Source: Halomonas elongata DSM 2581
Lineage (GTDB): Bacteria; Pseudomonadota; Gammaproteobacteria; Pseudomonadales; Halomonadaceae
Direction of reading: 5' to 3'
Assembly (NCBI RefSeq): GCF_000196875.2
Contig: NC_014532.2
Span: 1,178,001 to 1,242,000, forward strand
DNA: 64,000 nt
Made by a program: the position numbers and the translations under genes. Below, one piece after another: positions 38,810 through 47,428 of this stretch. Below the pieces are notes generated by a model that had not been told where the DNA came from, ran no database searches, and worked only from the letters and a program-made list of their open reading frames with translations. Within the stretch, counting starts at the first letter, position 1. Every line of letters starts with the position of its first letter.

Positions 38810-39136
38810 ATGATGAAGGGTGGAATGGGCAACCTGATGAAGCAGGCCCAGGAAATGCAGGACAAGATGCAGAAGGCCCAGGAAGAGGTCGCCAAGGCCG
38901 AAGTCCAGGGCGAGGCCGGGGCCGGTATGATCAAGGTGACCATGAACGGTCGCCACGACGTGATCTCGGTCGATATCGACCCGAGTGTCATGGAAGAAGA
39001 CAAGGAACTGCTCGAGGACCTGCTCGCCGCCGCGGTCAATGATGCCGTGCGCAAGGTCGAGGCCAGCTCCAAGGAGCTGATGGAAGAGGCGACGGCTGGG
39101 ATGAATCTGCCGCCGGGTTTCAAGATGCCCTTCTGA
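38810..39136 (+). CDS. ybaB: YbaB/EbfC-family nucleoid-associated protein
   Basis: A 108-residue DNA-binding protein of standard length. An N-terminal amphipathic helix ([27 protein letters not shown]) is followed by a beta-sheet with [17 protein letters not shown], then a C-terminal helix and the closing [10 protein letters not shown]. YbaB dimers act as tweezers on DNA. It sits in its usual place between dnaX and recR. Two tandem ATGs occur at the start; the first is used. Confidence 0.95.
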   Translation: MMKGGMGNLMKQAQEMQDKMQKAQEEVAKAEVQGEAGAGMIKVTMNGRHDVISVDIDPSVMEEDKELLEDLLAAAVNDAVRKVEASSKELMEEATAGMNLPPGFKMPF

Positions 39137-39140
39137 GGAT

Positions 39141-39273
39141 GCACTGATTCATTGCTGCGCTCGACATCCCGGCCGCCGGCGGTACTCAGCGTCCTCATTT
39201 ACTGTCGTGTAAACTCCGGGGCTTGCGTGCCGGCGGCGGCCGGCCTGTCTTCGCTCGCGACATGAATCAGCGC
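39141..39273. repeat. palindromic intergenic repeat, copy B
   Basis: Left arm GCACTGATTCATTGCTGCGC...GGCCGCCGGC and right arm GCCGGCGGCGGCCGGCC...CGACATGAATCAGCGC are inverted copies of each other over about 40 bases, enclosing a centre with TTTAC...GTAAA. The outer arm sequence is shared with the shorter copy after folE2 (6435-6479). It fills the ybaB-recR gap; transcription into recR presumably reads through it. Confidence 0.65.
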
Positions 39274-39326
39274 GCCATCTGGAGTCGTTGGTCGCCTTCC
39301 CTGGACAGCAGGATGCTAGACATCAT

Positions 39327-39932
39327 ATGAGCTTTTCCCCTCTGGTTGATCGGTTGATGGAGTCTTTTCGGGTGTTGCCCGGGGTAGGGCCCAAGACTGC
39401 CCAGCGCATGGCCATGCATCTGCTCGAGCGTGATCGCGAGGGCGGTCAGCGTCTGGCCGAGGTGCTGGGTGTGGCGCTCGAGCAGGTCGGCTATTGCCAG
39501 CGCTGTCGTACCCTGACCGAGGAGACGATCTGCGCGTTGTGCAAAAGCGACCGACGTGACGACAGCGTGCTGTGCGTGGTGGAATCGCCCGCCGATCTGC
39601 TGGCCATCGAGGAAGCCAGGGGGTATCGGGGGCGCTATTTCGTGCTGCATGGCCATCTCTCGCCGCTGGATGGCATCGGTCCCGAGGACATCGGGCTCGA
39701 CCAGCTCGATGCCCGGGTGGCCGAGGACGGTGTCGAGGAGGTGATTCTCGCCACCAATCCCACCGTGGAGGGCGAGGCGACCGCCCACTACATCGCCTCT
39801 CAACTGGAGCCGCGCGGCGTGAAGCTGTCGCGGCTCGCCTATGGCGTGCCCATGGGAGGCGAGCTGGAGTACGTCGACGGCGGCACCCTGAGCCGAGCCT
39901 TCAATGGTCGCTTGCCTTTCGAGAGCGAGTGA
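39327..39932 (+). CDS. recR: recombination protein RecR
   Basis: A 201-residue protein of usual size. The N-terminal helix-hairpin-helix ([17 protein letters not shown]) is followed by the C4 zinc finger ([16 protein letters not shown]), a Toprim domain ([16 protein letters not shown]... and [14 protein letters not shown]) and the Walker B-like tail. RecR joins RecF and RecO to load RecA at single-strand gaps. The start is the ATG directly before [13 protein letters not shown]; the longer frame includes repeat sequence. Confidence 0.95.
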   Translation: MSFSPLVDRLMESFRVLPGVGPKTAQRMAMHLLERDREGGQRLAEVLGVALEQVGYCQRCRTLTEETICALCKSDRRDDSVLCVVESPADLLAIEEARGYRGRYFVLHGHLSPLDGIGPEDIGLDQLDARVAEDGVEEVILATNPTVEGEATAHYIASQLEPRGVKLSRLAYGVPMGGELEYVDGGTLSRAFNGRLPFESE

Positions 39933-39957
39933 TCTCATTTTCCCACCGGAATCCCGC

Positions 39958-41091
39958 ATGCCCCTGACTCCCGAGATTCGCTGGATCGACACACCGGAGG
40001 CCCTGGACGAGGCCTGCGCCGAGGTGGCCGAGGCCGATGTCATCGCCCTGGACACCGAGTTCTTCCGCGAGAAGACCTTTCACCCCGTACCCGCCCTGGT
40101 CCAGTTCTGTGTCGGCGGTGCGGCCTACCTGGTCGATCCGACGGTGGTGGCCTGCACCGACGCCTTTCGCCGGCTGCTCGGCGAAGGGCCGGTAAAGCTG
40201 CTGCATGCATCCAGCGAGGATCTGGAGGTCTTCCTCCACTGGGCCGGCGTGACGGTATCGCCGCTGGTGGATACCCAGATCGCCCAGGCGTTGCTCGGCG
40301 AGGTGCCGGCGATGGGCTATCAGAAACTGGTCGAATTCTGGGTCGGCGAAACCCTGCCCAAGGACGAAACGCGCTCGAACTGGCTGGAGCGGCCGTTGAG
40401 CGAAACGCAGACGACCTATGCCGCCCTCGACGTGATCTATCTGCTGGAGGTATGGCAGGTCCAGCGCGATGCCCTGGAGCGCTACGGCAGGTTGGGCTGG
40501 CTGGAGGAAGAATGCCGGAAACTGGTCGATCAGGCGGCGCGCGACGAGCAAAGCGATGGCCAGTGGTACCTGCGACAGCGTCAGCTATGGCGGCTCTCGC
40601 CTCGCCAGATCGAGGCATATCGGCGGCTCACCACCTGGCGCGAGGGCGAAGTTCGCCGGCGTGACCTGCCGCGTGGCTGGCTGGCCAGCGACAAGCTGCT
40701 CTATGGCATCGCCGAGCGCATGCCCGAGAACCGCTACGAACTGGCCAGTGTGGAAGGCATGAAGCCGCCCCTGGTCAAGCGCGAGGGGGATACCATGCTG
40801 GCGCTGGTGCGCGAGGCGCGCCACGTCGAGGAAGAACAGCTGCCGACGCCGCCCTGGTCGCCCATGGAGTCTGCCTTCAAGAAGCGCTACAAGGCACTCA
40901 GGCAAGTGGTCGGTCGTGAGGCCGAAGCCCTGGGAGTGGCGCCGGAAGTGTTATTGCGCCGCCGCGATCTCGAGGCCCTGGTGAGTGCCTCGCTGCGGAA
41001 TGAACCGCTGCCCATGCCCGAAGGCTGGCGAGGCGAAAGGCTTGCCGAGGCGCTCGAGACCGTCCTTCACGAAACATCGGAAACGTCATGA
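39958..41091 (+). CDS. rnd: ribonuclease D
   Basis: A 377-residue 3'-5' exoribonuclease that trims tRNA precursors and other small RNAs. The DEDD exonuclease signature is intact: DTEFFREKTFHP (Exo I), LHASSEDLEVF (Exo II) and TTYAALDVIYLLEVW (Exo III, with the Tyr of the DEDDy type). Two HRDC-type helical domains follow, the first with LYGIAERMPENRYEL. The stop overlaps the start of the YcgL gene (ATGA). Confidence 0.93.
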   Translation: MPLTPEIRWIDTPEALDEACAEVAEADVIALDTEFFREKTFHPVPALVQFCVGGAAYLVDPTVVACTDAFRRLLGEGPVKLLHASSEDLEVFLHWAGVTVSPLVDTQIAQALLGEVPAMGYQKLVEFWVGETLPKDETRSNWLERPLSETQTTYAALDVIYLLEVWQVQRDALERYGRLGWLEEECRKLVDQAARDEQSDGQWYLRQRQLWRLSPRQIEAYRRLTTWREGEVRRRDLPRGWLASDKLLYGIAERMPENRYELASVEGMKPPLVKREGDTMLALVREARHVEEEQLPTPPWSPMESAFKKRYKALRQVVGREAEALGVAPEVLLRRRDLEALVSASLRNEPLPMPEGWRGERLAEALETVLHETSETS

Positions 41092-41390
41092 CCTACTTCA
41101 AGGGCAAGCTGCTGTGCGAAGTCTTCAAGAGCCCGCGCAAGGATGAGATGTATCTCTTCGTGGACAAGACCCAAGGGCTCGCCGAGGTCCCCGAAGCCCT
41201 GCTCGAGCGCTTCGGGGAGCCCGTCTCGACCATGAGCCTGCTGCTCACCCCCGAGAAGCGGCTGGCCCGTACCACGGGGGCCGACATCATGGCGGCCATC
41301 GAGGAAAAGGGCTATTACTTGCAGTTGCCGCCGGCCAAGGATGAGTACCTGCTGGATCTCTATCGTGCGCCGACGGAAGCGAAGTACTGA
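41088..41390 (+). CDS. ycgL: YcgL domain-containing protein
   Basis: A 100-residue protein of the YcgL family: LLCEVFKSPRKDEMYLFVDK near the start and a closing GYYLQLPPAKDEYLLDLYRAP. The family has a small alpha/beta fold and no established reaction. Linkage with rnd and ycgN, as here, is conserved in gammaproteobacteria. It is coupled to rnd by a four-base overlap. Confidence 0.92.
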   Translation: MTYFKGKLLCEVFKSPRKDEMYLFVDKTQGLAEVPEALLERFGEPVSTMSLLLTPEKRLARTTGADIMAAIEEKGYYLQLPPAKDEYLLDLYRAPTEAKY

Positions 41391-41528
41391 AGCGGGAAGA
41401 GGCAAGAGATAAGAGGGAAGAGGGAAGAGGGAAGGACATAAGCGGCGAGCAGCGAGACTCGAAAACCTAGACTCGCAGCTCGTCACCTCGAACCTTGCTG
41501 CTCGCATCGCTCGTAGCTCGGGAGAATC
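41391..41528 (+). repeat. polypurine plus GCTCG-rich intergenic repeat, copy 1
   Basis: The sequence begins with almost pure purine (GGAAGAGGCAAGAGATAAGAG and repeats of GGGAAGA) and passes into GCAGCGAGACTCGAAAAC and GCTCGCATCGCTCG. A related stretch lies inverted at 44625-44799. It contains no gene. Its end supplies GGGAG, the ribosome binding site of ycgN. Confidence 0.6.
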
Positions 41529-41975
41529 ATGAGAGAACGTTTCTGGGAACGCTTTCCCCTCGAGGAATTGACCGACGAGGAGTGGGAGGCGTTGTGCGAT
41601 GGCTGTGGCCAGTGCTGCCTGATGAAGCTCCAGGATGATGACGGGGACCTGGCGGTGCTCAATGTGGCCTGTGAGCTGCTGGATATCGGCAGTTGCCGGT
41701 GCAGTGACTATGAGAACCGCTTCGAGCGTGTGCCGGACTGCCAGCAACTGACGCCGGAGCGCGTCGAGCAGTTCAACTGGCTGCCGGGCTCCTGTGCCTA
41801 TCGCCGCCTGGCCGAGGGGCGCAAGCTTGCCGGCTGGCACCCGTTGATTTCCGGCGACCCCGAGCGTGTCCATCGCAAGGGGATCAGTGTGCGCAGCTTC
41901 GCCGTTTCGCAGCAAGGTATTCCGGAGGAAGCACTTGAAGACCATATCATCGCCATTATTCCCGTCGATAACTGA
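41529..41975 (+). CDS. ycgN: YcgN/UPF0260 cysteine-cluster protein
   Basis: A 148-residue protein of the YkgJ/YcgN cysteine-cluster family. The first cluster is CDGCGQCC (about 22-29); C at about 50, GSCRCSDY and CQQL follow, with a further cysteine in LPGSCAYR, together the presumed metal or iron-sulfur ligands. The function is unknown. It is close to the next gene (a 19-base gap), so it may be co-transcribed with modABC. Confidence 0.9.
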   Translation: MRERFWERFPLEELTDEEWEALCDGCGQCCLMKLQDDDGDLAVLNVACELLDIGSCRCSDYENRFERVPDCQQLTPERVEQFNWLPGSCAYRRLAEGRKLAGWHPLISGDPERVHRKGISVRSFAVSQQGIPEEALEDHIIAIIPVDN

Positions 41976-41994
41976 GGCATTCCGGGAGCTTGCC

Positions 41995-42768
41995 GTGAAG
42001 CGGCGACGCAGGCGCATGGCCGCCGTCCTGCTCGGAACGGTACTGCTGACGCTGGCGTCATCGGCGTCGGCAGGTGAGCGGGTCGAACTGTTCGCGGCGG
42101 CATCGATGACCGATGCCATCGACCGTGCGGTGGCGCGCTTCGAGGCGACGCATGACGTGGACGTGGTGCCGGTCTATGCGGCTTCTTCCACGCTCGCGCG
42201 GCAGATCGCCAACGGCGCACCGGCCGAGCTCTACATCTCCGCCAATGTCGAGTGGATGGACTGGCTGGGCGAGCAGGGGGTAACGCTGAGCGAACGCGCC
42301 GACCTGGTCCACAATCGTCTGGCCCTGGTGGCGCCTGCCGACACGACGCGCGAGCCGTTCACTCCGGGAGAAGGGGAGACGCTCGCCGCGCGGCTAGGTG
42401 GTAGCGAACGTCTGGCCGTCGGCGACCCGGCGCATGTGCCGGCCGGTATCTACGCCCGGCAGGCGCTGCAGTCGCTGGGGGAATGGGAGGCGCTGGCGCC
42501 GCGGCTGGCGCGTGCCGACAACGTGCGGGCGGCGCTGGCCCTGGTAGAACGCGGCGAGGCGCCTTTGGGTGTGGTCTATCGCACCGATGCCGAGGCCAGT
42601 GACGGCGTCAGGCTGTTGGGCTTGTTCCCGTCCGACTCTCACGAGCCGATCATCTATCCCATCGCCGCGATCGGTGCGCATCCTTCTGAAGGGGCCCTGA
42701 CGCTCCGCCGCTGGCTGGAGAGTGACGACGCCAAGGCGATATTTCAGCGGGCGGGATTTGGAACCTAA
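41995..42768 (+). CDS. modA: molybdate ABC transporter, substrate-binding protein
   Basis: A 257-residue periplasmic protein. A basic N terminus and hydrophobic signal (MAAVLLGTVLLTLASSASAG) precede the mature start GERVELFAAASMTDAIDRAVARFE, the ModA hallmark. ASSTLARQIANGAPAELYISANVEWMDWL provides the oxyanion-contacting Ser/Ala/Tyr-type residues. I chose the GTG start because GGGAG lies six bases before it; an ATG seven codons later has no such site. It binds molybdate or tungstate for ModBC. No modE is seen nearby. Confidence 0.9.
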   Translation: MKRRRRRMAAVLLGTVLLTLASSASAGERVELFAAASMTDAIDRAVARFEATHDVDVVPVYAASSTLARQIANGAPAELYISANVEWMDWLGEQGVTLSERADLVHNRLALVAPADTTREPFTPGEGETLAARLGGSERLAVGDPAHVPAGIYARQALQSLGEWEALAPRLARADNVRAALALVERGEAPLGVVYRTDAEASDGVRLLGLFPSDSHEPIIYPIAAIGAHPSEGALTLRRWLESDDAKAIFQRAGFGT

Positions 42769-42837
42769 ATTCGAGTCACGCGATTCGAGCGGCTAGTGCC
42801 TCGCGTCTGATAAACGGAGGTCCAAGGGACCAATACC

Positions 42838-43533
42838 ATGCTGAGCGATGCCGAAATCGAAGCTATCCTGATCAGTCTGCGGGTCGCGGGTGTTGCCGTG
42901 GCTTGGATCCTGCTTCCCGGCATCGCCGTGGCCTGGCTGATGGCGCGTCATGAGTTTCGCGGCAAGGCACTGCTCGATGGCCTGCTGCATCTGCCGCTGG
43001 TCCTGCCGCCGGTGGTGGTGGGCTACTTGCTGTTGGTGTCGCTGGGCAGTCGAGGCCTTCTGGGAACATGGCTCAACGAGTGGTGGGGCGTGCGCCTGCC
43101 GTTCACCTGGCAGGGGGCCGCCGTGGCCGGTGGCGTCATGGCCTTTCCGCTGCTGGTGCGCGCCCTGAGGCTCTCCCTCGAAGCGGTCGATCCGCGCCTG
43201 GAGGCCGCCGCCAGCACGCTGGGCGCCGGGCGCTGGCGGGTCTTTGCCACCATCACGCTGCCACTGACGCTGCCGGGCTTGTTGACCGGCAGCGTGCTGG
43301 CCTTTGCGCGGGCTCTCTCGGAGTTCGGTGCCACCATCACCTTCGCCTCGAACATTCCCGGCGAGACGCGCACCTTGCCGCTGGCGCTTTATTCGTTAAT
43401 CCAGACGCCCGGCGGCGAGGCGGCGGCGGCCCGGCTCTGCGCCTTGTCGGTCGTGATCGCGATGATTTCCCTGGTGGCGTCCGAGTGGCTGGCCAGGCGC
43501 GCACGCGCCCGGCTCCAGGGGCGGGACGCATGA
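42838..43533 (+). CDS. modB: molybdate ABC transporter, permease
   Basis: A 231-residue inner-membrane permease with five predicted helices. The EAA loop (EAASTLGAGRWRVFATITLPLTLPG) that contacts ModC is present, as is LPLVLPPVVVGYLLL and the C-terminal RALSEFGATITFASNIPGETRTLPLALY typical of ModB. The 69-base gap before it contains a small hairpin (GGTCC-AAG-GGACC) near the start codon. The stop overlaps modC by four bases. Confidence 0.94.
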   Translation: MLSDAEIEAILISLRVAGVAVAWILLPGIAVAWLMARHEFRGKALLDGLLHLPLVLPPVVVGYLLLVSLGSRGLLGTWLNEWWGVRLPFTWQGAAVAGGVMAFPLLVRALRLSLEAVDPRLEAAASTLGAGRWRVFATITLPLTLPGLLTGSVLAFARALSEFGATITFASNIPGETRTLPLALYSLIQTPGGEAAAARLCALSVVIAMISLVASEWLARRARARLQGRDA

Positions 43534-44624
43534 ACCACGACAGCGGCCTGATTCTGGAGGTGAGCCAGCGGCTCGGGGAGTTCTCCCTGGAGGCCGACTT
43601 GACCCTGCCCGGGCGCGGCGTGACGGCGCTGTTCGGCGCTTCCGGCAGCGGCAAGACGAGTCTGCTGCGCCTGATTGCTGGCCTCGACAGGCCGGATCGC
43701 GGCCGCATCTCGCTGGATGGCGAACTCCTGGTGGATACTGCCACGCGTCGCTTCGTGCCGGCCCATCGTCGTCGCCTCGGCGTGGTCTTCCAGGAAGCCA
43801 GGTTGTTCCCGCACTACCGGGTGCGCGGCAACCTGGCCTACGGCATGCCGGCGCACATGGCGTCGCGCTTCGAGGCCGTCGTCGGCTTGCTGGGCATCGA
43901 TCATCTGCTGGCGCGCTACCCGGCCACGCTGTCCGGTGGCGAGGCGCGTCGCGTGGCCATCGGGCGAGCCCTGCTCAGCGACCCGCGTCTGTTGCTGATG
44001 GACGAGCCGTTGACCGGCCTGGATGGGGCGCGCAAGCGGGAACTGCTGCGCTATATCCAGCGTCTGGCCGACGAGGTCGATATTCCCATCGTCTATGTCA
44101 GCCATGAACCTGCCGAACTGGTCGAGATCGCCGATACGCTGATCCTGATGGAGCAGGGGCGCGTGCGTGCCCAGGGCAAGCTGGATGCCTTGATGGAACG
44201 CTGCGACCTCGCCGATGCCCTGGGGGGCTTCGATGCCGCCATGCCCCTCGAGGCCAGCGTCCAGGCGCACGATGGGGCCTACGGGCTGACCCGCCTGGGT
44301 CTCGATGATGGTCAGGTTCTTATCGTGCCCGGCATGACGGCCCCGCTGGGGCAGCGCGTACGGCTACGCGTGCCGGTGCGCGAGGTGGCGCTGGCGTGTG
44401 CACCGAGTGCCGAGCTCAGTTATCGCAACCAACTGGTCACGGTCATCGAGCAGGCCTGGGTGCCGCCCGGCGATGCGACCACCATGGAGCTTCGCCTGCG
44501 CCTGGGTAGCCAGATGCTGGGCGCCCGCTTGACCCGCAAATCCTACGACGAGCTTGGTCTGGCCGTGGGTCAGGAAGTGACGGCGCTGGTCCGCGCCGTC
44601 GCCTTCGCACCAAGAGACGCCTGA
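43530..44624 (+). CDS. modC: molybdate ABC transporter, ATP-binding protein
   Basis: A 364-residue ATPase. Walker A GASGSGKTSLLRLIAG (about 36-51), signature LSGGEARRVAIGRAL, Walker B LLLMDEPLTGLD and the H-loop (YVSHEP) are complete. The C-terminal third is the molybdate-binding (TOBE/MOP) domain with SYRNQLVTVIEQAW and a strand-rich end. It powers molybdate import with ModAB. The start overlaps the modB stop; the longer frame upstream is a shadow within modB. Confidence 0.94.
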   Translation: MNHDSGLILEVSQRLGEFSLEADLTLPGRGVTALFGASGSGKTSLLRLIAGLDRPDRGRISLDGELLVDTATRRFVPAHRRRLGVVFQEARLFPHYRVRGNLAYGMPAHMASRFEAVVGLLGIDHLLARYPATLSGGEARRVAIGRALLSDPRLLLMDEPLTGLDGARKRELLRYIQRLADEVDIPIVYVSHEPAELVEIADTLILMEQGRVRAQGKLDALMERCDLADALGGFDAAMPLEASVQAHDGAYGLTRLGLDDGQVLIVPGMTAPLGQRVRLRVPVREVALACAPSAELSYRNQLVTVIEQAWVPPGDATTMELRLRLGSQMLGARLTRKSYDELGLAVGQEVTALVRAVAFAPRDA

Positions 44625-44799
44625 TGATGTGGCTCTTATGAGCCACGAGTTGCGAGCTGATGAGGTGCCAGCTCCGGGGTTTGGGGTTCGAAGCTCGCAT
44701 CTCGCTGCCCGCTGCGATCCGGCTGACCCTTTAGCCTCTTCTCCCTGCTTCTTCCCTCTTATCTCTTCCTTCTTATTGTCTTCTCTTATCTTCCCCCTT
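44625..44799 (-). repeat. polypurine plus GCTCG-rich intergenic repeat, copy 2 (inverted)
   Basis: Read on the leftward strand this begins with GGGGGAAGATAAGAGAAGAC, AAGGAAGAGATAAGAGGGAAG and similar purine runs, then GGGCAGCGAGATGCGAGC, matching the layout of copy 1 at 41391-41528 in opposite orientation. It fills the gap between the convergent modC and S9 peptidase genes. No gene is seen in it. Confidence 0.6.
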
Positions 44800-46887
44800 T
44801 CATGCTTTCCCCAGCGCCCAGAGAATGAAGGCATCCTCCCGCGCGTGGTCATGCCAGGCCTTGAAGCGCCCGGATGCACCGCCGTGGCCGGCATCCATGT
44901 CGGTGCGCAGCAGCGGCGGAGGCGTGTCGTCGGGACCGGCCAGCTCGCTGAGGCGGGCGTAGAGCTTGGCCGGCTCCCAGTAGGCGACTCGGGTGTCGTG
45001 CCAGCTTCCCTGCAGGAAGACGGGAGGCCAGGGGCGCTCGGGCAGGTTGTCCAGGGGCGAGTAGGCCTGGAGGCGTTGACGTACGGCCGGATCGCGCGGA
45101 TCGCCCCATTCGCTGTATTCGGCGGTGGTCAACGGCAGGTCAGGATTCTGCATGGTGCGCAGAACATCGACGAAGGGTACGTCGAGCACCGCCGCACGAA
45201 AACGCTCGGGAGACAGGTTGAGGCTGGCGCCGACCAGCAGTCCGCCGGCACTGGCGCCATGGGCCACGATGCGTTCGCCGTCGCTGATGCCTTGCTCGAC
45301 CAGGGCATCCCGGGCGGCCAGGAAATCATGGAAGCTGTTGGCCTTGTGCTCGAGCTTGCCGGCCAGGTACCAGGGCTCGCCGCGTTCGCCACCGCCACGC
45401 ACATGGGCGACGGCGAAGGCGACTCCGCGGGCCAGCAGTTCCAGGCGAGCCACCGAAAACCAGGCATCGAGCACCTCGCCGTAGGCGCCGTAGCCGTGGA
45501 GCAGGGTCGGCAGCGGGTGTCCCGTCAGGTCTGCACGCATCACCACCGAGACCGGTACCCTTTCGCCGTCGTGGGAATGGGCCCAGAGACGCTGGCAGGT
45601 CAGGTTTTCGGGCTGCAGGTCGCCATGTATGGCCTGGCGCTTGAGCAGGCGACGCTGGCCGCTGTCCAGGTCGACTTCCGTCCAGCTCGGCGGTTGGGTG
45701 AATGACTCCTCGCGCAACCTGAGGCGGCGCGCGTCGAAATGGGGCGTGGCACCCAGCGCCTGGCTGCAGGGTGTCTCGTTCAACGCAAGCCAGTGGTCGC
45801 GTTGTCGGGCGTGGGCCGCGTCGAGCTCGATGACGCGTAGCCGGACCTGGGCTTCGTGATGGTCGCGCTCGGTGAGCACCAGCCCCCAGGAGAAGGAGTC
45901 GACGCCCTCCAGGGTGGTGTCGTCGCGGTGTTCGACCAGTGTCTCGCCGTCCGAGTCCGGGTTGGTCTCGTCGCAGCGATCGAGCCGGAAGTGGGGGGCG
46001 TGGCGGTTGTGCAGCACATAGAAGTGGCCGGGGCGATGATCGATGGCATATTCGACGCCGGCTTCCCGGGGCTGGAATCGCCAGGGGGCACTATCCGGGG
46101 ACCGGGCGGGAACCAGGTGGGTCTCGCTGGTGTCCTTGGAGGCGGACTCCAGCACCAGCCACTCCCGGGAGCGTGTCTTGCCAAGCCCGAGCCAGAACTC
46201 CGGATCTTTCTCGTGCAGTATCAGCGCCTCGTGGTCGATACTCGGAGAGGGCGCCGTGAGCCGCAACGACAGGCGCCAGATGCTCTCCGGGCGTTGGGTG
46301 GCATCGAAGCGCGTGAACAGCAGTGTCGTGCCGTCCTCCGCCCAGCAGAGCTCGGGGCCGATGTCGTCGAGCAGCTTGACCGGCGGGTCGTCGGGCAGAT
46401 GTTGCAGCCAGAGGGCGAAGATCTCGTCGCCCTGGGTGTCCTCCGTCCAGGCCAGCCAGGTCTCGTCGGGGGAGAGCGCCATGTCGCCGATCTCGAAGAA
46501 GGCGCTGTCGCGGGCCCTGGCTTGAGTGTCGAAGAAGGGCTCGGCGGTTTCCGGCGCGTCGTTGGCGTGGCGCCACCATACCGGGTGATCGGCATCCGCC
46601 GCCGTCTCGCTCCATACGGTGAAATGGTCCAGCGCTGTCGGCAGGCCATGAACGGCCAGTTCGCGACGCGCGAGGTGGCCGTGATAGAGCCGCTCGGTGA
46701 GATCCTCCAACGGGGCGAACCAGCGGCGGGCCTCATCGTTGGCGGCTTCGAGGAAGGCTGTCACCTCGGGAGCGTCACGCTGCTCCAGCCAGTGCCAGTG
46801 GGGGTCGTCGGGGCGTCGAAAGCGTTGAACGGGGCGGGCGCTAGCGTCGGTATTGGCGTTTCGGTCACGTGGCGGCTGTGCTTTCAT
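44800..46887 (-). CDS. S9A prolyl oligopeptidase-family peptidase (oligopeptidase B-like)
   Basis: A 695-residue serine peptidase. An N-terminal seven-bladed propeller (about 60-430) gates the active site. The C-terminal alpha/beta-hydrolase carries the nucleophile in AHGASAGGLLVGASLNLSPERF, the acid in QGSWHDTRVAYWEPAKL and the histidine in TDMDAGHGGASGRF. GASAGG replaces the more common GGSAGG. Oligopeptidase B types cleave short peptides after basic residues in the cytoplasm. No signal peptide is seen. It is divergent from the small membrane protein gene. Confidence 0.92.
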   Translation of the reverse strand: MKAQPPRDRNANTDASARPVQRFRRPDDPHWHWLEQRDAPEVTAFLEAANDEARRWFAPLEDLTERLYHGHLARRELAVHGLPTALDHFTVWSETAADADHPVWWRHANDAPETAEPFFDTQARARDSAFFEIGDMALSPDETWLAWTEDTQGDEIFALWLQHLPDDPPVKLLDDIGPELCWAEDGTTLLFTRFDATQRPESIWRLSLRLTAPSPSIDHEALILHEKDPEFWLGLGKTRSREWLVLESASKDTSETHLVPARSPDSAPWRFQPREAGVEYAIDHRPGHFYVLHNRHAPHFRLDRCDETNPDSDGETLVEHRDDTTLEGVDSFSWGLVLTERDHHEAQVRLRVIELDAAHARQRDHWLALNETPCSQALGATPHFDARRLRLREESFTQPPSWTEVDLDSGQRRLLKRQAIHGDLQPENLTCQRLWAHSHDGERVPVSVVMRADLTGHPLPTLLHGYGAYGEVLDAWFSVARLELLARGVAFAVAHVRGGGERGEPWYLAGKLEHKANSFHDFLAARDALVEQGISDGERIVAHGASAGGLLVGASLNLSPERFRAAVLDVPFVDVLRTMQNPDLPLTTAEYSEWGDPRDPAVRQRLQAYSPLDNLPERPWPPVFLQGSWHDTRVAYWEPAKLYARLSELAGPDDTPPPLLRTDMDAGHGGASGRFKAWHDHAREDAFILWALGKA

Positions 46888-46957
46888 GCTGCTGGATGTA
46901 CCATACTCGGAATGAATTCAATAAGGTGCGTCACTGGGGAAGCTTTACCATACGCCG

Positions 46958-47419
46958 ATGGGGTTATCGATGCTGATTTCGGATTCTATATCTCTACTAT
47001 GGCTGAGCTACGGCGTATTGTCGCTGGTGGTGCTCGGCACGGGCTACCTGGGGCTGGCTTTTTTGCCGCGCCTGCCACGGCTGGTGATCACCTGGGCGGT
47101 GGCCGGGATGATGTGGGTGCCCTCCAGCTTCAGCACGCCGCTGAACGATGCCGGCGACGCCTATACCGGCGTGGCGCCGGCCGTGGTGGTGGGCGGTCTG
47201 GCCTTCCTGGAAAAGGATGGCGGCACCATGGCCTCGGCGTTGCTGCTGGTGGCGGTGGCGGCTGCCATGGGCGGTCTGCTGGGCCTGCTGCTGTGGCGGC
47301 GCGGCCGCACGTCCGCCCGCCGGGCGAGCCGCGAGTCGAACGACGAGCGGAACGGAAAGGCATCGCGTACCGAGCGTCGTCGGGATGACCAGGAGCGCCG
47401 GGAGCCGGTCGTCGGTTAA
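46958..47419 (+). CDS. small hydrophobic membrane protein, uncharacterised
   Basis: A 153-residue protein with three likely transmembrane helices (SISLLWLSYGVLSLVVLGTGYLGL, the PRLVITWAVAGMMWVP region, and MASALLLVAVAAAMGGLLGLLLW) and a highly charged Arg/Glu-rich cytoplasmic tail. I do not recognise the family. It ends nine bases before the VWA-domain gene, so the two are probably co-transcribed and may form one envelope complex. A second ATG 12 bases in, with GGGG six bases before it, is an equally good start. Confidence 0.7.
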   Translation: MGLSMLISDSISLLWLSYGVLSLVVLGTGYLGLAFLPRLPRLVITWAVAGMMWVPSSFSTPLNDAGDAYTGVAPAVVVGGLAFLEKDGGTMASALLLVAVAAAMGGLLGLLLWRRGRTSARRASRESNDERNGKASRTERRRDDQERREPVVG

Positions 47420-47428
47420 GGAGCCGCT

